From Strigomonas culicis (taxonomy: Eukaryota > Euglenozoa > Kinetoplastea > Trypanosomatida > Trypanosomatidae), in the NCBI GenBank assembly GCA_000482145.1, contig AUXH01000119.1, forward strand, positions 1-39,002: a DNA stretch of 39,002 bases, given 5' to 3'. The translations under genes were made by a program, and so were the position numbers. Shown here in pieces: positions 26,385 through 35,984 of this stretch. Numbering within the stretch: position 1 is the stretch's first letter; every line of letters starts with the position of its first letter. A model generated the notes under the pieces. That model saw nothing but the letters and a program-made list of their open reading frames with translations. It was not told the origin of the DNA and made no database searches.

Positions 26385-27152
26385 ATGTTCGGATCTTCCA
26401 CGCAAGGCAACAACTTCGCTGCCGCGGCTGGTGGCGCGCAGCAGCAGCAGCGCCGCATCACCCCCATCCGCGCGCTGACGATCAAGCAGCTTCTGCAGGC
26501 GCAGAGCGTTGGGGACGGCGCCATGGTGGTGGACGGCCGCGAGGTGACGCAGGCAACGGTGGTAGGGCGCGTGGTGGGCTACGAGAGCCTGAACATGCTG
26601 GGCGGCGGCGCGATCACGGCGAAGCACTTCGGGTACCGCATCACGGATAACACTGGCATGATCGTCGCGCGCCAGTGGATCGAGCCGGACAGCAACCAGG
26701 AGCCGCTCCCGATCAACTCCCACGTTCGCGCTTCCGGCACGGTGAAGATCTGGCAGGACGCGCCGGTCGTCACCGGCAACGTGGTGGCCGTGGTGGACAG
26801 CAACGAGCTGAACTACCACCTGCTCGACGCGGTGCTGACGCACCTGCGGCTGACCCAGGGCAACCGGCGGCCGCAGGAGCAGGGCAGCAAGGCCTCCGTG
26901 ACCAACACGGCGGCTGCCGTGGGGGTGAAGAACATGCTGCCCGGCGGCGACACGAAGATCCTCCTCACGGACCTGCTCGTGAACCTCATTCGTCAGAACG
27001 CCCACGGCGGCGACTCCGGCATGTCGATGGATGAGCTCACCGCGGCAGCGCAGCGGTACAACTTCGGGTCGAGCGACGTCTTCGCTGCAATGCGGACACT
27101 GGCCGCAGAGGGCACCGTGTATCAGATGCATGACAACCGCTTTGCGATTTAA
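26385..27152 (+). CDS. RPA2: Replication protein A subunit 2 (RPA32-like)
   Basis: The protein has 255 residues from the ATG at 26385. A Gly/Ala/Gln-rich N-terminus (FGSSTQGNNFAAAAGGAQQQ) is typical of the phosphorylatable tail of RPA2. The OB-fold covers ~55-150: ATVVGRVVGYESLN, FGYRITDNTGMIVARQWIEP, HVRASGTVKIWQDAPVVTGN. The C-terminal ~75 residues look like the winged-helix domain (MSMDELTAAAQRYNFGSSDV, then FAAMRTLAAEGTVYQMHDNR). It forms the single-stranded-DNA-binding RPA heterotrimer used in replication and repair. The gene is complete and GC-rich. In Leishmania major I recall RPA2 and lysyl-tRNA synthetase lying close together on chromosome 15, which fits this order. Confidence 0.95.
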   Translation: MFGSSTQGNNFAAAAGGAQQQQRRITPIRALTIKQLLQAQSVGDGAMVVDGREVTQATVVGRVVGYESLNMLGGGAITAKHFGYRITDNTGMIVARQWIEPDSNQEPLPINSHVRASGTVKIWQDAPVVTGNVVAVVDSNELNYHLLDAVLTHLRLTQGNRRPQEQGSKASVTNTAAAVGVKNMLPGGDTKILLTDLLVNLIRQNAHGGDSGMSMDELTAAAQRYNFGSSDVFAAMRTLAAEGTVYQMHDNRFAI

Positions 27153-27827
27153 AAAGAGCATTCTTTCTTTTTTCTTTTAAAGCACTGCACAGACACAATA
27201 CATAAATTCCCTTGTACACTTTTGAACAAGAAGGTGCCTTAAACCATAGAGCTAACATTAACAGACACAGAGGATGCGTTCAGTTTTAGTGCATTTAGTG
27301 TGTTCTGGAAGAAGAAAAGAAAAAAAAAGAAGAAAGAAGAATAATCATTTGAAATAATAAAGAAGAGAAGCAAAAAAAAAAGAAGATACTATTTAGCTGG
27401 TGAAGCCAACGCATGTGAATGCGTCACTCGTAGCGTATATTTTGCTAGTACTTTCATAATACTGTCAGTGATGATACTGGTGCAGGACAGTCTTGGTGGT
27501 TTTCCTGGTCATGCATGCTTCTTTTTTTTCTTTTTTACTTCTCCCCTTTTCATTTTCCCTTTCGTTTTTTATTCATAGAATATCTCATCATCTCTTTCTC
27601 TGTTTTTTTTTTCTCGTTGTTGAAGAATTAAACCATCCGTGAGACGAATTACAATCCATGGCTTCTGTGATCCCCCTATTGCATCATCGATTTCTTCTTT
27701 ATTCTGTTGTGGTTGACTCTTTTCTACGCCTTTTCTCCTCTACTTCCTCCTCTTTTCTTTTTCTTTTTGGTCTCCCCCCCTCTCCCATCACATCTGTGCA
27801 CTTCTGTCCATGCCAGTGCAAGCGACC
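27153..27827. other. Intergenic spacer with long pyrimidine tract
   Basis: About 675 bases. Purine-rich on the plus strand at 27305-27390, then strongly pyrimidine-rich at 27525-27615 and 27716-27795. AGs at 27624-27625 and 27815-27816 are both possible acceptors for the mutase gene. No gene is seen. Confidence 0.6.
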
Positions 27828-29345
27828 ATGCTGAGCTTTGATGTCGTGATCATCGGCGCCGGGCCCACAGGCCTCGGCGCTGCGCTGCGGCTGACCGAGC
27901 GGAACCGCACGTCATGGTGCGTGCTCGATGGGTCCGACGTGGCGGGCGGCCTGTCGCGTAGCGTCAAGGACGATCACGGCTTCACGTGGGATATCGGCGG
28001 GCACGTCATTTTTTCTCACTATCAATACTATGACGATGTGATGGAGTTGGCGATTGACGCGTCGGGCTGGAATGTGCATCAGCGAGAGTCTTACGTGTAT
28101 GTTGCGGGGGCGTGGGTGCCTTACCCGTTTCAGAACAATATCCACCGCCTGCCCACCGAGCTGCGAGAGGAGTGTCTGGGCGGCCTGGAGAGGCTCACCG
28201 AGGCCCATGCCCACCCGCCCGCCGCGCTGAACTTCGAGCAGTGGTTCACGAACCAGTTCGGCGAGGGGATCGCTCGCGTCTTCATGCGCCCCTATAACAC
28301 AAAGCTGTGGACGGTGCCGCCGTCCGCGATGAGCTGCGCGTGGGTGGGCGAGCGCGTCGCTCAGATCGACCTCGCGCAGATCAAGCAGAACATGGCGCGG
28401 GGCGAGGACGACGTGGGGTGGGGGCCCAACGCCACCTTCCGGTTCCCCAAGGAGGGCGGCACCGGCGGCATCTACCGCGCACTCGCGAGCAGGCTGCCGC
28501 GCGGCCGCGTGCACCTGGGCCCGGAGCACCGCGTCGTGGCCGTCGACCCCGTGCGCAAGGTGTTGACGCTGCGCGGCGGGCGGCAGCTGCGCTACACCGC
28601 CCTGCTCTCGTCCATCCCCCTCGACGAGCTGCTGCGGGCACTGGCGGTCGGCTTGGAGAGCGCCACCGGCGCCGCCCCGCATCCGCCGCTGGACGCCGCC
28701 ACCTGTCGCCTTCTCGCGGACAAATTAGACTTCAGCTCGACACATATTGTAGGGCTGGGCATGCGGGGCACCGTCCCCTCTTTTTTAAAAACGGCGTGCT
28801 GGCTGTACTTCCCGGAGAGCCACATTTGCTTTTACCGGGCCACCGTCTTTTCGAATTACGCTGAACGCAACGCCCCCGAGGGGTGTTGGAGCCTGATGCT
28901 CGAAGTCAGCGCGGCGCGCGGCGGCGACGCGTATGCGGATGACGCCGCCGCTCTTGTGGCAGCGTGCGTGCAGGGCTGCCTGGACACCGGCCTCCTGAGT
29001 GCGGAGGCCACTATCATCTCGCGCTGGCACCACTTCGAGCGCAAAGGGTACCCGATCCCCACCAGCGGACGCGATGCGGCACTGGATGCCTGCCTACCGG
29101 TGCTACGGGAGGCGTATTCGATTTACTCGCGCGGGCGGTTTGGTGCGTGGAAGTACGAGGTGGCCAACCAGGACCATTCCGTGATGCAAGGCGTAGAGGC
29201 CATCGACCGCATCCTTGCTGCGTGCGGGGATGCGGCGTTGCCAGGAGGGGAGGTGCCTCTAGAGCCGACCGTACATCACCCAGAGCTGGTCAACACCACG
29301 CGGGGCACGATGCGTTGCACGCTGACGCGCTCCGACAGGGAGTAG
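27828..29345 (+). CDS. GLF: UDP-galactopyranose mutase
   Basis: From the ATG at 27828 the protein has 505 residues and begins just before the FAD-binding strand VVIIGAGPTGLGAAL (~6-20). The eukaryotic mutase signature GGLSRS followed by FTWDIGGHVIFSHYQYYDD (~52-70) is clear. Also present are FMRPYNTKLWTVPPSAMSCAWV and GGTGGIYRALASRL. The enzyme interconverts UDP-galactopyranose and UDP-galactofuranose, the donor for galactofuranose in surface glycans. It occurs in Leishmania and T. cruzi but not T. brucei. An ATG at 27810 would add MPVQAT. The last long pyrimidine tract is followed by AGs only after that ATG (27815-27816 and 27821-27822), which favours 27828, but an upstream acceptor near 27625 would allow the longer form. 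Confidence 0.95.
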   Translation: MLSFDVVIIGAGPTGLGAALRLTERNRTSWCVLDGSDVAGGLSRSVKDDHGFTWDIGGHVIFSHYQYYDDVMELAIDASGWNVHQRESYVYVAGAWVPYPFQNNIHRLPTELREECLGGLERLTEAHAHPPAALNFEQWFTNQFGEGIARVFMRPYNTKLWTVPPSAMSCAWVGERVAQIDLAQIKQNMARGEDDVGWGPNATFRFPKEGGTGGIYRALASRLPRGRVHLGPEHRVVAVDPVRKVLTLRGGRQLRYTALLSSIPLDELLRALAVGLESATGAAPHPPLDAATCRLLADKLDFSSTHIVGLGMRGTVPSFLKTACWLYFPESHICFYRATVFSNYAERNAPEGCWSLMLEVSAARGGDAYADDAAALVAACVQGCLDTGLLSAEATIISRWHHFERKGYPIPTSGRDAALDACLPVLREAYSIYSRGRFGAWKYEVANQDHSVMQGVEAIDRILAACGDAALPGGEVPLEPTVHHPELVNTTRGTMRCTLTRSDRE

Positions 29346-29600
29346 AGTACCGGTATCACCATTGTAGAGTTGCCTTGTTTTCTGCCTTGTGCCTTTATAT
29401 TTTGGTTTGCTCGCTGAAGAGTGTTTTTTTTTTCCGCTTTATGTACCTAAATGTGATTGATGATTGATTGGAGGCACCTCTTGTGTTTATGTGTTACTCT
29501 TTTTTTTTTTATGCGATTATTCCCTCTGTTCCTTTCACTCTAATTTGATCTTAGTTTTTTTTATTATTATTCTCTTTTAAATTACCCTTTCATACCCCAC

Positions 29601-31955
29601 ATGAAACGCAGCCGTTCGCAAGGCACAGCGGAGCTGCCGCTACGCCGAACTGGCTCGCCCTTCACAGCGAGAGACAGCTCCCTCGAGTCCATTCTGGGAA
29701 ACCTCTACAGCTCTGTCACCTCCACCTGGATGCGGATGGGCTACTCCGACGCAGAAAGAGAGAACAAATGGCGCACATTTGTAGACAATTCTCTGAGGCC
29801 GTTTCTCTCGGATTTCGAAACGATCAGTAAAACGGAAGAGCACCGACTGGTGTTGGAAAACAAGGAGCTGCTACGAACTGTGCTCACCTGCGCGTTGCGC
29901 CTCGAATTAGCACCCTCCATCGCGGAGCTGAATGCCATCTACACGAGGCTGTTGCTGCGCGACGGGGAGGAGGTGAGCGCACTTCCGACCTCACTAGACG
30001 CCGCCGGGGTGCGTCCCAGCGGCCCCACTCCCCCTGCGCCTCTCGCGGGGGATGTGCTGGACGAGCTGTGGCCCGCGGACGCCCGCACGAGTGCCAGCCC
30101 CACTCCTGCGCACGCGGAGGGGCCCTTCTCGCGCTACTCACATCACGAACTGAAAGACCTTCTCGACGGCGAGCGGGTGCGGCTGGAGGAGGTCGCCGCA
30201 CAGCGCCTGGACGTGCTGCGGCTGCTGTGTATGCTGCGCGGCGCGCTGGAGCTGCCCCCGGAGGCGCAGGCGCAATGGCGGCAGTACTACACGACGCAGC
30301 TCGCGCAGCACCCCGACGACCTGCGGTGGCTGCCGCGCCCGGCAGAGACGTGCGGACGGCAGGAGGCGGCGTCCCCCCAGGCGCCGCGCGCCTCCCGCCT
30401 CACGCAGGCGCGCTCGCCAGCGGGCGCCAGGTCGCCGCCGAGCGACTCCCGCAGCCGCCACGACAGCGACGAGCTGCGTCTTCTGATGGACACGGACTCG
30501 GTCAACATGTTCCTCGCCAACCGAGAGACCACCTTCTTTCTAAAGCCGCGCGCGACGTTCGAGACGAACTCGCATCACCCGAGCGAGGGCGCAGCGCCTC
30601 CGTCGGACGAGTCGCGCCACCGTCAGGGCCGCGCGCCGCCGCCGCCGCCGCCGCCGTGCGATACCGCGTGCATCGATCAGTACGGGCTGCAACAGAATCT
30701 CTCCCTCCAGCGGATCGACACGGAGGCGTCGGCTGTGCTCGACCTGACCGTGCGGGCCAACCAAGCAATGGAGGCCCAGGCGGGGGCGGAGCTGGACGCG
30801 CTGCGCAGCACCCTCCGCAACAGCACCCCCTGCGTCCTCCCCGAAGGCGTACTGCACCTCGGCGACGTGGAGGCGGAGGTGGCGCGCCTGCGCGGGCAGT
30901 ACGACAGCGATGTGGTGGCGTTTGGGCGGTGCGCGCCGACGTGCACGGGCCCGCTCCCGGCGAGTGTGCGTCGGGTCTTGTCGGCGCCCTCGTACGCGGC
31001 CATCCTGGCCCACGTCCAGCATGCGCGGCGGTGCGTGCAGGGCAAGACGCTGGCGTCGCTTGTCACCGAGTTCAAGAAGGGCTTGGCGGCACTCGCCGCC
31101 GCGGAGCGCCGACTAGAGAGGCCAGCGCAGGGGCCGCGGCTTGGGCAGCCGCCGAGCGCCAACCGCTTCCTCACACGGGACTGCGACGGCGGTGCACTGC
31201 CGGCAGGGTTGGTTCCTCTGCTGGACGATGGCGCTCACGAGACAAGCATGGCGGCGCTCGAGCGGTTGGCGCTCCGTGCGACGGACATCGATGTGGCGAT
31301 CGAGGTGCTGAGTCCCGCGCTGTTGGTGCTCCGCACGCACATCAAGGACACCACCCAGAAGGCCGATGTGGTGGACCAGTGTCGCGACATGATGCAGCAG
31401 CTCCTTTCAATCGATGCGGAAAAACGGGTCATGCAGGAAAACAGCCGCGACCGTCTGCTGAGCCGAAAGGTGAACATGGCAAAACAGCTGCTGGAGGAGG
31501 AGAAGATCCGGCGGCGGCTGGCGACGGAGGTGCCTAAATTACGCTCCGGGCTGCGGGCCGCACTCGGCACTTGGAAGGAGCTGCAGCGGCGGGGGCACGA
31601 GCCAGCCGGCCCAGGCTCGGCGACGGCTGCGGCCCTTCTCGTGGACGGCGTCGACGTCGAGGCGTTCCTGTCGGATAGCCCGGCCAGCGGTGCGGGCGCG
31701 CGTAGCGGCCCGTCTGCTCCCTCGTCGAGGCCCCAGTCGTTTGTGCGGCCGCGTCCTGTGGTGCCCGCCACCCCGCAACTGTCCCATGACCGGAATAAGC
31801 TAAATGCCCCTGCTGCACAGGTGCAGCGGGAACCAAGAAAGGTGGCGCAGAGAGATGAACCGCTGAGAGCCAAGAGAGTCATTAAAAAGGCACACAGTGG
31901 CAGCGTGTTTGATAGGTTGACACAAAAAGAAAACAAACCAAAAACCTCTCCTTAG
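29601..31955 (+). CDS. MAP65/PRC1/Ase1-family microtubule-bundling protein
   Basis: The protein has 784 residues. The N-terminus (LGNLYSSVTSTWMRMGYSDA, ~32-51) matches the opening of MAP65/PRC1 proteins, where a short LxxxWxxMG-type element starts the dimerisation rod. Helical rod segments follow, broken by Pro/Ser/Ala-rich disordered linkers (~240-370, including a Pro9-like run near 350). The family's most conserved stretch is present at ~613-665: SRDRLLSRKVNMAKQLLEEE, then IRRRLATEVPKLRSGLRAAL and GTWKELQRRG. The C-terminal ~110 residues are disordered and basic. Family members cross-link antiparallel microtubules of the spindle midzone. A T. brucei spindle protein (NuSAP2) has, as I recall, been described as a divergent Ase1/PRC1 homologue. 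A likely acceptor AG is at 29553-29554. Confidence 0.8.
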   Translation: MKRSRSQGTAELPLRRTGSPFTARDSSLESILGNLYSSVTSTWMRMGYSDAERENKWRTFVDNSLRPFLSDFETISKTEEHRLVLENKELLRTVLTCALRLELAPSIAELNAIYTRLLLRDGEEVSALPTSLDAAGVRPSGPTPPAPLAGDVLDELWPADARTSASPTPAHAEGPFSRYSHHELKDLLDGERVRLEEVAAQRLDVLRLLCMLRGALELPPEAQAQWRQYYTTQLAQHPDDLRWLPRPAETCGRQEAASPQAPRASRLTQARSPAGARSPPSDSRSRHDSDELRLLMDTDSVNMFLANRETTFFLKPRATFETNSHHPSEGAAPPSDESRHRQGRAPPPPPPPCDTACIDQYGLQQNLSLQRIDTEASAVLDLTVRANQAMEAQAGAELDALRSTLRNSTPCVLPEGVLHLGDVEAEVARLRGQYDSDVVAFGRCAPTCTGPLPASVRRVLSAPSYAAILAHVQHARRCVQGKTLASLVTEFKKGLAALAAAERRLERPAQGPRLGQPPSANRFLTRDCDGGALPAGLVPLLDDGAHETSMAALERLALRATDIDVAIEVLSPALLVLRTHIKDTTQKADVVDQCRDMMQQLLSIDAEKRVMQENSRDRLLSRKVNMAKQLLEEEKIRRRLATEVPKLRSGLRAALGTWKELQRRGHEPAGPGSATAAALLVDGVDVEAFLSDSPASGAGARSGPSAPSSRPQSFVRPRPVVPATPQLSHDRNKLNAPAAQVQREPRKVAQRDEPLRAKRVIKKAHSGSVFDRLTQKENKPKTSP

Positions 31956-32246
31956 TGTCCGCAGCATCATTTTTTTCTTTTGCACACTTTCTTGTTCTCG
32001 AGTCAACTGCTAGATTATTATCTCGTTTTGTTTTTACTGTACATATAGATACACTTTTTTTTCCCCTGTAGATCTTGTTTATCTCATTTTTTGTTTTTAC
32101 TTTGAAGCAATAGAGGTGCTTTAAAAAAAAAAAGAAGATTTTCGCTAAAAGGGCTTATCTCAAATTACAGAATACTCTATCTCGTGTTTACTTCTCACTG
32201 TTTGCACTACACACATACACAGACACAGACAGACACTTATGAACAC

Positions 32247-32309
<63 letters not shown>

Positions 32310-32520
32310 TGTTTTTTTTTTCTTCCCCCTTTAAACAGTATTATTGTAAGCACGCGTAATTGTTCTTCATTTTTTGTCAGTTGATGTATCTTGTAAACTG
32401 TTTTCATTTCCTTTCATTATCTTCTTACAGTTTGTGCATTTGTTTTTTAGTTCAAATCATTAACAATAGGCCACCTGCTACAGTTTATTCCGCAGTGCGC
32501 TGCTTTTCAGTTCAGTGTCC
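31956..32520. other. Intergenic spacer with (TA)20(GA)n and acceptor sites
   Basis: About 565 bases, A/T-rich. It contains the dinucleotide tracts listed separately. A T/C-rich tract ends in TTACAG at about 32425-32430, the best acceptor for the glycosyltransferase gene. Further AGs lie between there and the ATG at 32521. Confidence 0.6.
32250..32309. repeat. Compound microsatellite (TA)20(GA)10
   Basis: Forty bases of perfect TA repeat (32250-32289) run directly into about ten GA units (to 32309), followed by a T run. It lies in the spacer between the MAP65 and glycosyltransferase genes and is probably polymorphic in length. Confidence 0.95.
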
Positions 32521-34944
32521 ATGAACGAGAGGCTTCGGCGAAAGAAAGTGACTGCCGCTGACTCCACCGCAGTGGAGCACGCTACCTTGCCACTCCCAGA
32601 CTTGCACCCATCACGTGTGACGCTAGGCAACAGTGGTGTGCGTCTTCTTTGGACAGTTGCGAGTCGATTTGTGCGAGGCAGCGGGAAGGACAAGAGATGT
32701 TCCTGGCGTGCCTCCTTCTGGCTGCTACTTGTTGCTGCGTTGCTTTTGCTATTTCTCCTTGCCCAGGGATTGCGCAGTTACGCTTACGCGGTGTCGTATT
32801 ACGAGCCGTGTAATGTGTGGCCCTCCGTGCAGCAGTGGGTGGCCGTCTGGCGGTACGCGGAGCCTGCGGCGGCGCGCTACCGACAGATGGACCCCCGCCG
32901 CGTGTCGACGATCGCCACCAAGACGCGACACACAGGGAGTGCGCAGCGGCAGTGCGCGCAGCGCGACCCGCTGACGCAGTTTTATTTCTCGCGCGAGTCC
33001 ATCGCGTCACGGACGTTCCAACGCTATCCGTTGGACCATGAGGCGGATCTGCGGGCGAGCACGACGGTTGTTGTAGCCGCCGCGGATGTCAGCGGTAATC
33101 ATCTGCTTTACTCTTGCAGCGACGAGCCGAACGCATCCACACTCTCCCCTGCACCCGCGAGAGCCTCCCGCGCGGACCGCAGCGCGCTCCACAAGTGCTC
33201 TTTCTTCTGCGTGGACCCGCGGCGCACGGGTGGCGGCGGGGCGGAGAGCAGCTACGACGTCAATCTGCGTGACCTCGAGGCGGGGCGGGTTGTGGAAAAC
33301 GGCCGCCCACTGACGAAGAGCGACCTGTTCGAGTGCCGCGTGGTGGAGCAGGCGCGCCCGCGCGTTGACAGCGCGGTGGAGGCGTACTTGCTCTCCGCCG
33401 ACGTGTGGCTGGCGCAGTTTGGCGAGGGGCTGCCGTTTCTGTGGGTCGACGGGGACGCGCGTGCGGCTAAGCGGCGCCTGCTGCCCCTCCACACGGCCTT
33501 CATTTACGGGGAGAGCTTTCTCGGGTTCTCCGATTACGCCCTGCGGAGTGATTACTTGGACCAGTTCGACGAGCTGATGCTTTTGACACGGACAAATCCG
33601 CTCTCCCAGCTGCAGCTGGCCCAGGATGGCACACGGCGGGACGCAAGCGATCTACCGCTGCCCAATCCTTGGTCGTTTGCGCACACATACAAGAACGATT
33701 TTGAGCTCGTCTTGTATCTGAACCAGCGGGGCGGCGACGGGCCGCGCGGCGGTGCACGGGAGAGCTTCCTTGTACAGTCGGCGCGGCTGCTCGCGGATGG
33801 AAGCCGTCGGGACGTACCCTACACGATGCCGCAGGTGAACCTGAGCGCCGGCGCCGCCGGGCCCGGCCGGGCAGGACGGTCCCGCGCCCTTGCCGCCAAG
33901 TGGCGCTCGCGCTTGTCCGCCGTTGCGGTGTTCATCTCGAACTGCCACCACAATCGAATGTCATGGCTGGAGGAAGTGGCCAAATACTACCCCGTGCACA
34001 ATTATGGCCGGTGCACGTCTGCCAAGATTGTCAAAGGGAAGCAGTTCAAGCCCACCCAGCATTGCAGTGGCGTGAAGGGAGAGCGGGATGTGTCGGACAG
34101 CGACGTTACCTTTCCGATCTCAAACACATCTTTTCACTCGTATAAGCTAAAGGCGCACCCTCACCTTGTTCGGGACTACTACATCCGCTGTGTTTCTCAA
34201 CACTACAAGTATGTCCTTGCGTTTGAGAACACCCTCGAGGAGGACTACGTCACCGAGAAGATATACAACGCACTCTTCAGCGGGGCTATCCCCATCTACA
34301 TCGGATCTCCCAACATCTCCGAATACATTCCGACGCCGCACGCCATTATTAACGCGTTGACCATGTTTCCGTTGCTGGACGAGCTGCAGTGGGAACAGCA
34401 GAAGGCGCATGTGTATGCTAGTAACAGAGAACAGGTGCGCCAAGTCGTTTCTGCAGCACGGCGCTCCCAGCTGCCAGAGACGGTGGTGACCCCACTAGCT
34501 GTCCAGCGGCACATGCATTGGAGTGCAGCGCGCACAGACGTCGACAAGCTCCATAACGAATCCTTATTGTCTGTTCGTGCTTCTTCTGTCAAGAGAGGCT
34601 ATTCACTTTTTTTTTCCGAGACAGCACCCATTTACACGCTGTTCGAGCAGAAAGGCTCTCCCAACACGTTAAAGGAATACAGTGTGTCGAGTCCTTACGT
34701 CCAGCTTCCCAGTCGACTCTACGGTATTCCATTGAGGCATGACACAAACGGTTTTCGTCAGCTGGGTTCTTACTTGCACAAGTTGGAAGCAAAGACCGAG
34801 CAGCTAGGTCACTTCTTTTCGTGGTGGGATGCGGTTGACATGAAGGAGTGGTCTCCAGGTTTCCAAGAAAAAGTATTCCGAACACACTTTTGTACAATGT
34901 GCTCGAGGGCACTTGAGAAGAGACGCCGTTTTTTAGACAACTGA
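32521..34944 (+). CDS. GT10-family (alpha-1,3-fucosyltransferase-like) Golgi glycosyltransferase
   Basis: The protein has 807 residues from the first in-frame ATG at 32521. Topology is type II: a basic cytosolic N-terminus (~1-64), one hydrophobic anchor at ~66-84 (FWLLLVAALLLLFLLAQGL), then a long lumenal part. The C-terminal half carries the GT10 donor-binding signature at ~567-610: FENTLEEDYVTEKIYNALFS, then GAIPIYIGSPNISEYIP. Before it comes FISNCHHNRMSWLEEVAKYY and HNYGRCTS (~480-500), the usual first half of this fold. GT10 enzymes move fucose from GDP-fucose to glycans in the Golgi; acceptor and even sugar here are inferred. About 400 extra lumenal residues precede the catalytic part, well above the usual length of 350-500. 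The UDP-galactopyranose mutase gene is two genes upstream. Confidence 0.85.
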   Translation: MNERLRRKKVTAADSTAVEHATLPLPDLHPSRVTLGNSGVRLLWTVASRFVRGSGKDKRCSWRASFWLLLVAALLLLFLLAQGLRSYAYAVSYYEPCNVWPSVQQWVAVWRYAEPAAARYRQMDPRRVSTIATKTRHTGSAQRQCAQRDPLTQFYFSRESIASRTFQRYPLDHEADLRASTTVVVAAADVSGNHLLYSCSDEPNASTLSPAPARASRADRSALHKCSFFCVDPRRTGGGGAESSYDVNLRDLEAGRVVENGRPLTKSDLFECRVVEQARPRVDSAVEAYLLSADVWLAQFGEGLPFLWVDGDARAAKRRLLPLHTAFIYGESFLGFSDYALRSDYLDQFDELMLLTRTNPLSQLQLAQDGTRRDASDLPLPNPWSFAHTYKNDFELVLYLNQRGGDGPRGGARESFLVQSARLLADGSRRDVPYTMPQVNLSAGAAGPGRAGRSRALAAKWRSRLSAVAVFISNCHHNRMSWLEEVAKYYPVHNYGRCTSAKIVKGKQFKPTQHCSGVKGERDVSDSDVTFPISNTSFHSYKLKAHPHLVRDYYIRCVSQHYKYVLAFENTLEEDYVTEKIYNALFSGAIPIYIGSPNISEYIPTPHAIINALTMFPLLDELQWEQQKAHVYASNREQVRQVVSAARRSQLPETVVTPLAVQRHMHWSAARTDVDKLHNESLLSVRASSVKRGYSLFFSETAPIYTLFEQKGSPNTLKEYSVSSPYVQLPSRLYGIPLRHDTNGFRQLGSYLHKLEAKTEQLGHFFSWWDAVDMKEWSPGFQEKVFRTHFCTMCSRALEKRRRFLDN

Positions 34945-35984
34945 TTACCTTTTCCACATCACGTGCGTTTTCTGGTACTTTCTGTATTTCCCTCTCCCTC
35001 CTCATTCAACAGGCAAAGCTGCATAGAGGCGAAAAAGGGCCAAACTGCATGATACAAGGGCTTTTTATCGTGTTGTTGGATGAGGTTTAATATGGCTTTG
35101 TTTTATTTCGCCATATTTGATATAGTTTTTCTTTCGTTTTAATCACTTTTTTTTTGATGAATAAGTCTCCTTTTCACGACGTCAATATCCTTCTCCCTCT
35201 CTGGTTATTGTTATTATGATATGTATTGCGTTCTTTTTTTCCCCACGAGATGTAATCTGTCAACATGTATCTCGAAAGACCGGATCCTCTACATTTTGTT
35301 CTCTTTTCTTTCTCTATCTTACAATGCTAAAGATGCCTTCAACCTCACTTGGTTGTTGGCACACCGGACTGCCGCAGTTACGTAATAAGATAATCTGTGC
35401 TATGTGAAGCATATGGTGGATGAAGAGGCGGAAGCCGTGATTTCGATGAAGAGTGGCAGTAGCATGCAGTGCGTGCGGGGCATATAAGTTAGGAGGATGT
35501 CCCGTGCACTGTTCACTGTATGAAAAGACATAGTTAAATTAAAGTGCAATGGACCCACCTTTTCTGTCCATCTCCTCTCCTTCTTTTAATATCTCAGTGC
35601 ACAGTAGACTGGCGAAGACAATTCACGTACATGCTAGCGGCCGTTCGTTTGTCCTTCCGTGGATGCATAGATTTGCTTCTGAGTGTTTTTTCTCTACTCT
35701 TTTTCTCTCCTCTTCCTCTTCTGAACAACTCTTTTTTTTTTTTTAGCCTCTTCTCACTTTTGAAACCGTAGTAGTGGTATCTTTCATGCTTCAATAATTC
35801 TGAAGCTGCATACATTGATTCTTTCAGATCTTTTTTTTCTTCATTGTTTTTTTGTTTCTAGTATATCTTATTCAATTGTAGGGGACCTACCTCTTCTTTT
35901 TTGCGTTTCACCTCTTTTTTTTAATACTTGCCAAGTTAAACACTCCAACTGAATCAATTCTTTTTTTTTTTCACCTGCATCCCC
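34945..35984. other. Long intergenic spacer
   Basis: About 1040 bases with no convincing gene on either strand. Small open frames (for example 35544-35771 on the plus strand) have biased, pyrimidine-derived composition (Leu/Phe/Ser). T-rich tracts around 35700-35745 and 35890-35970 lead to the next gene. The AG at about 35933-35934 is a likely acceptor. Confidence 0.6.
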
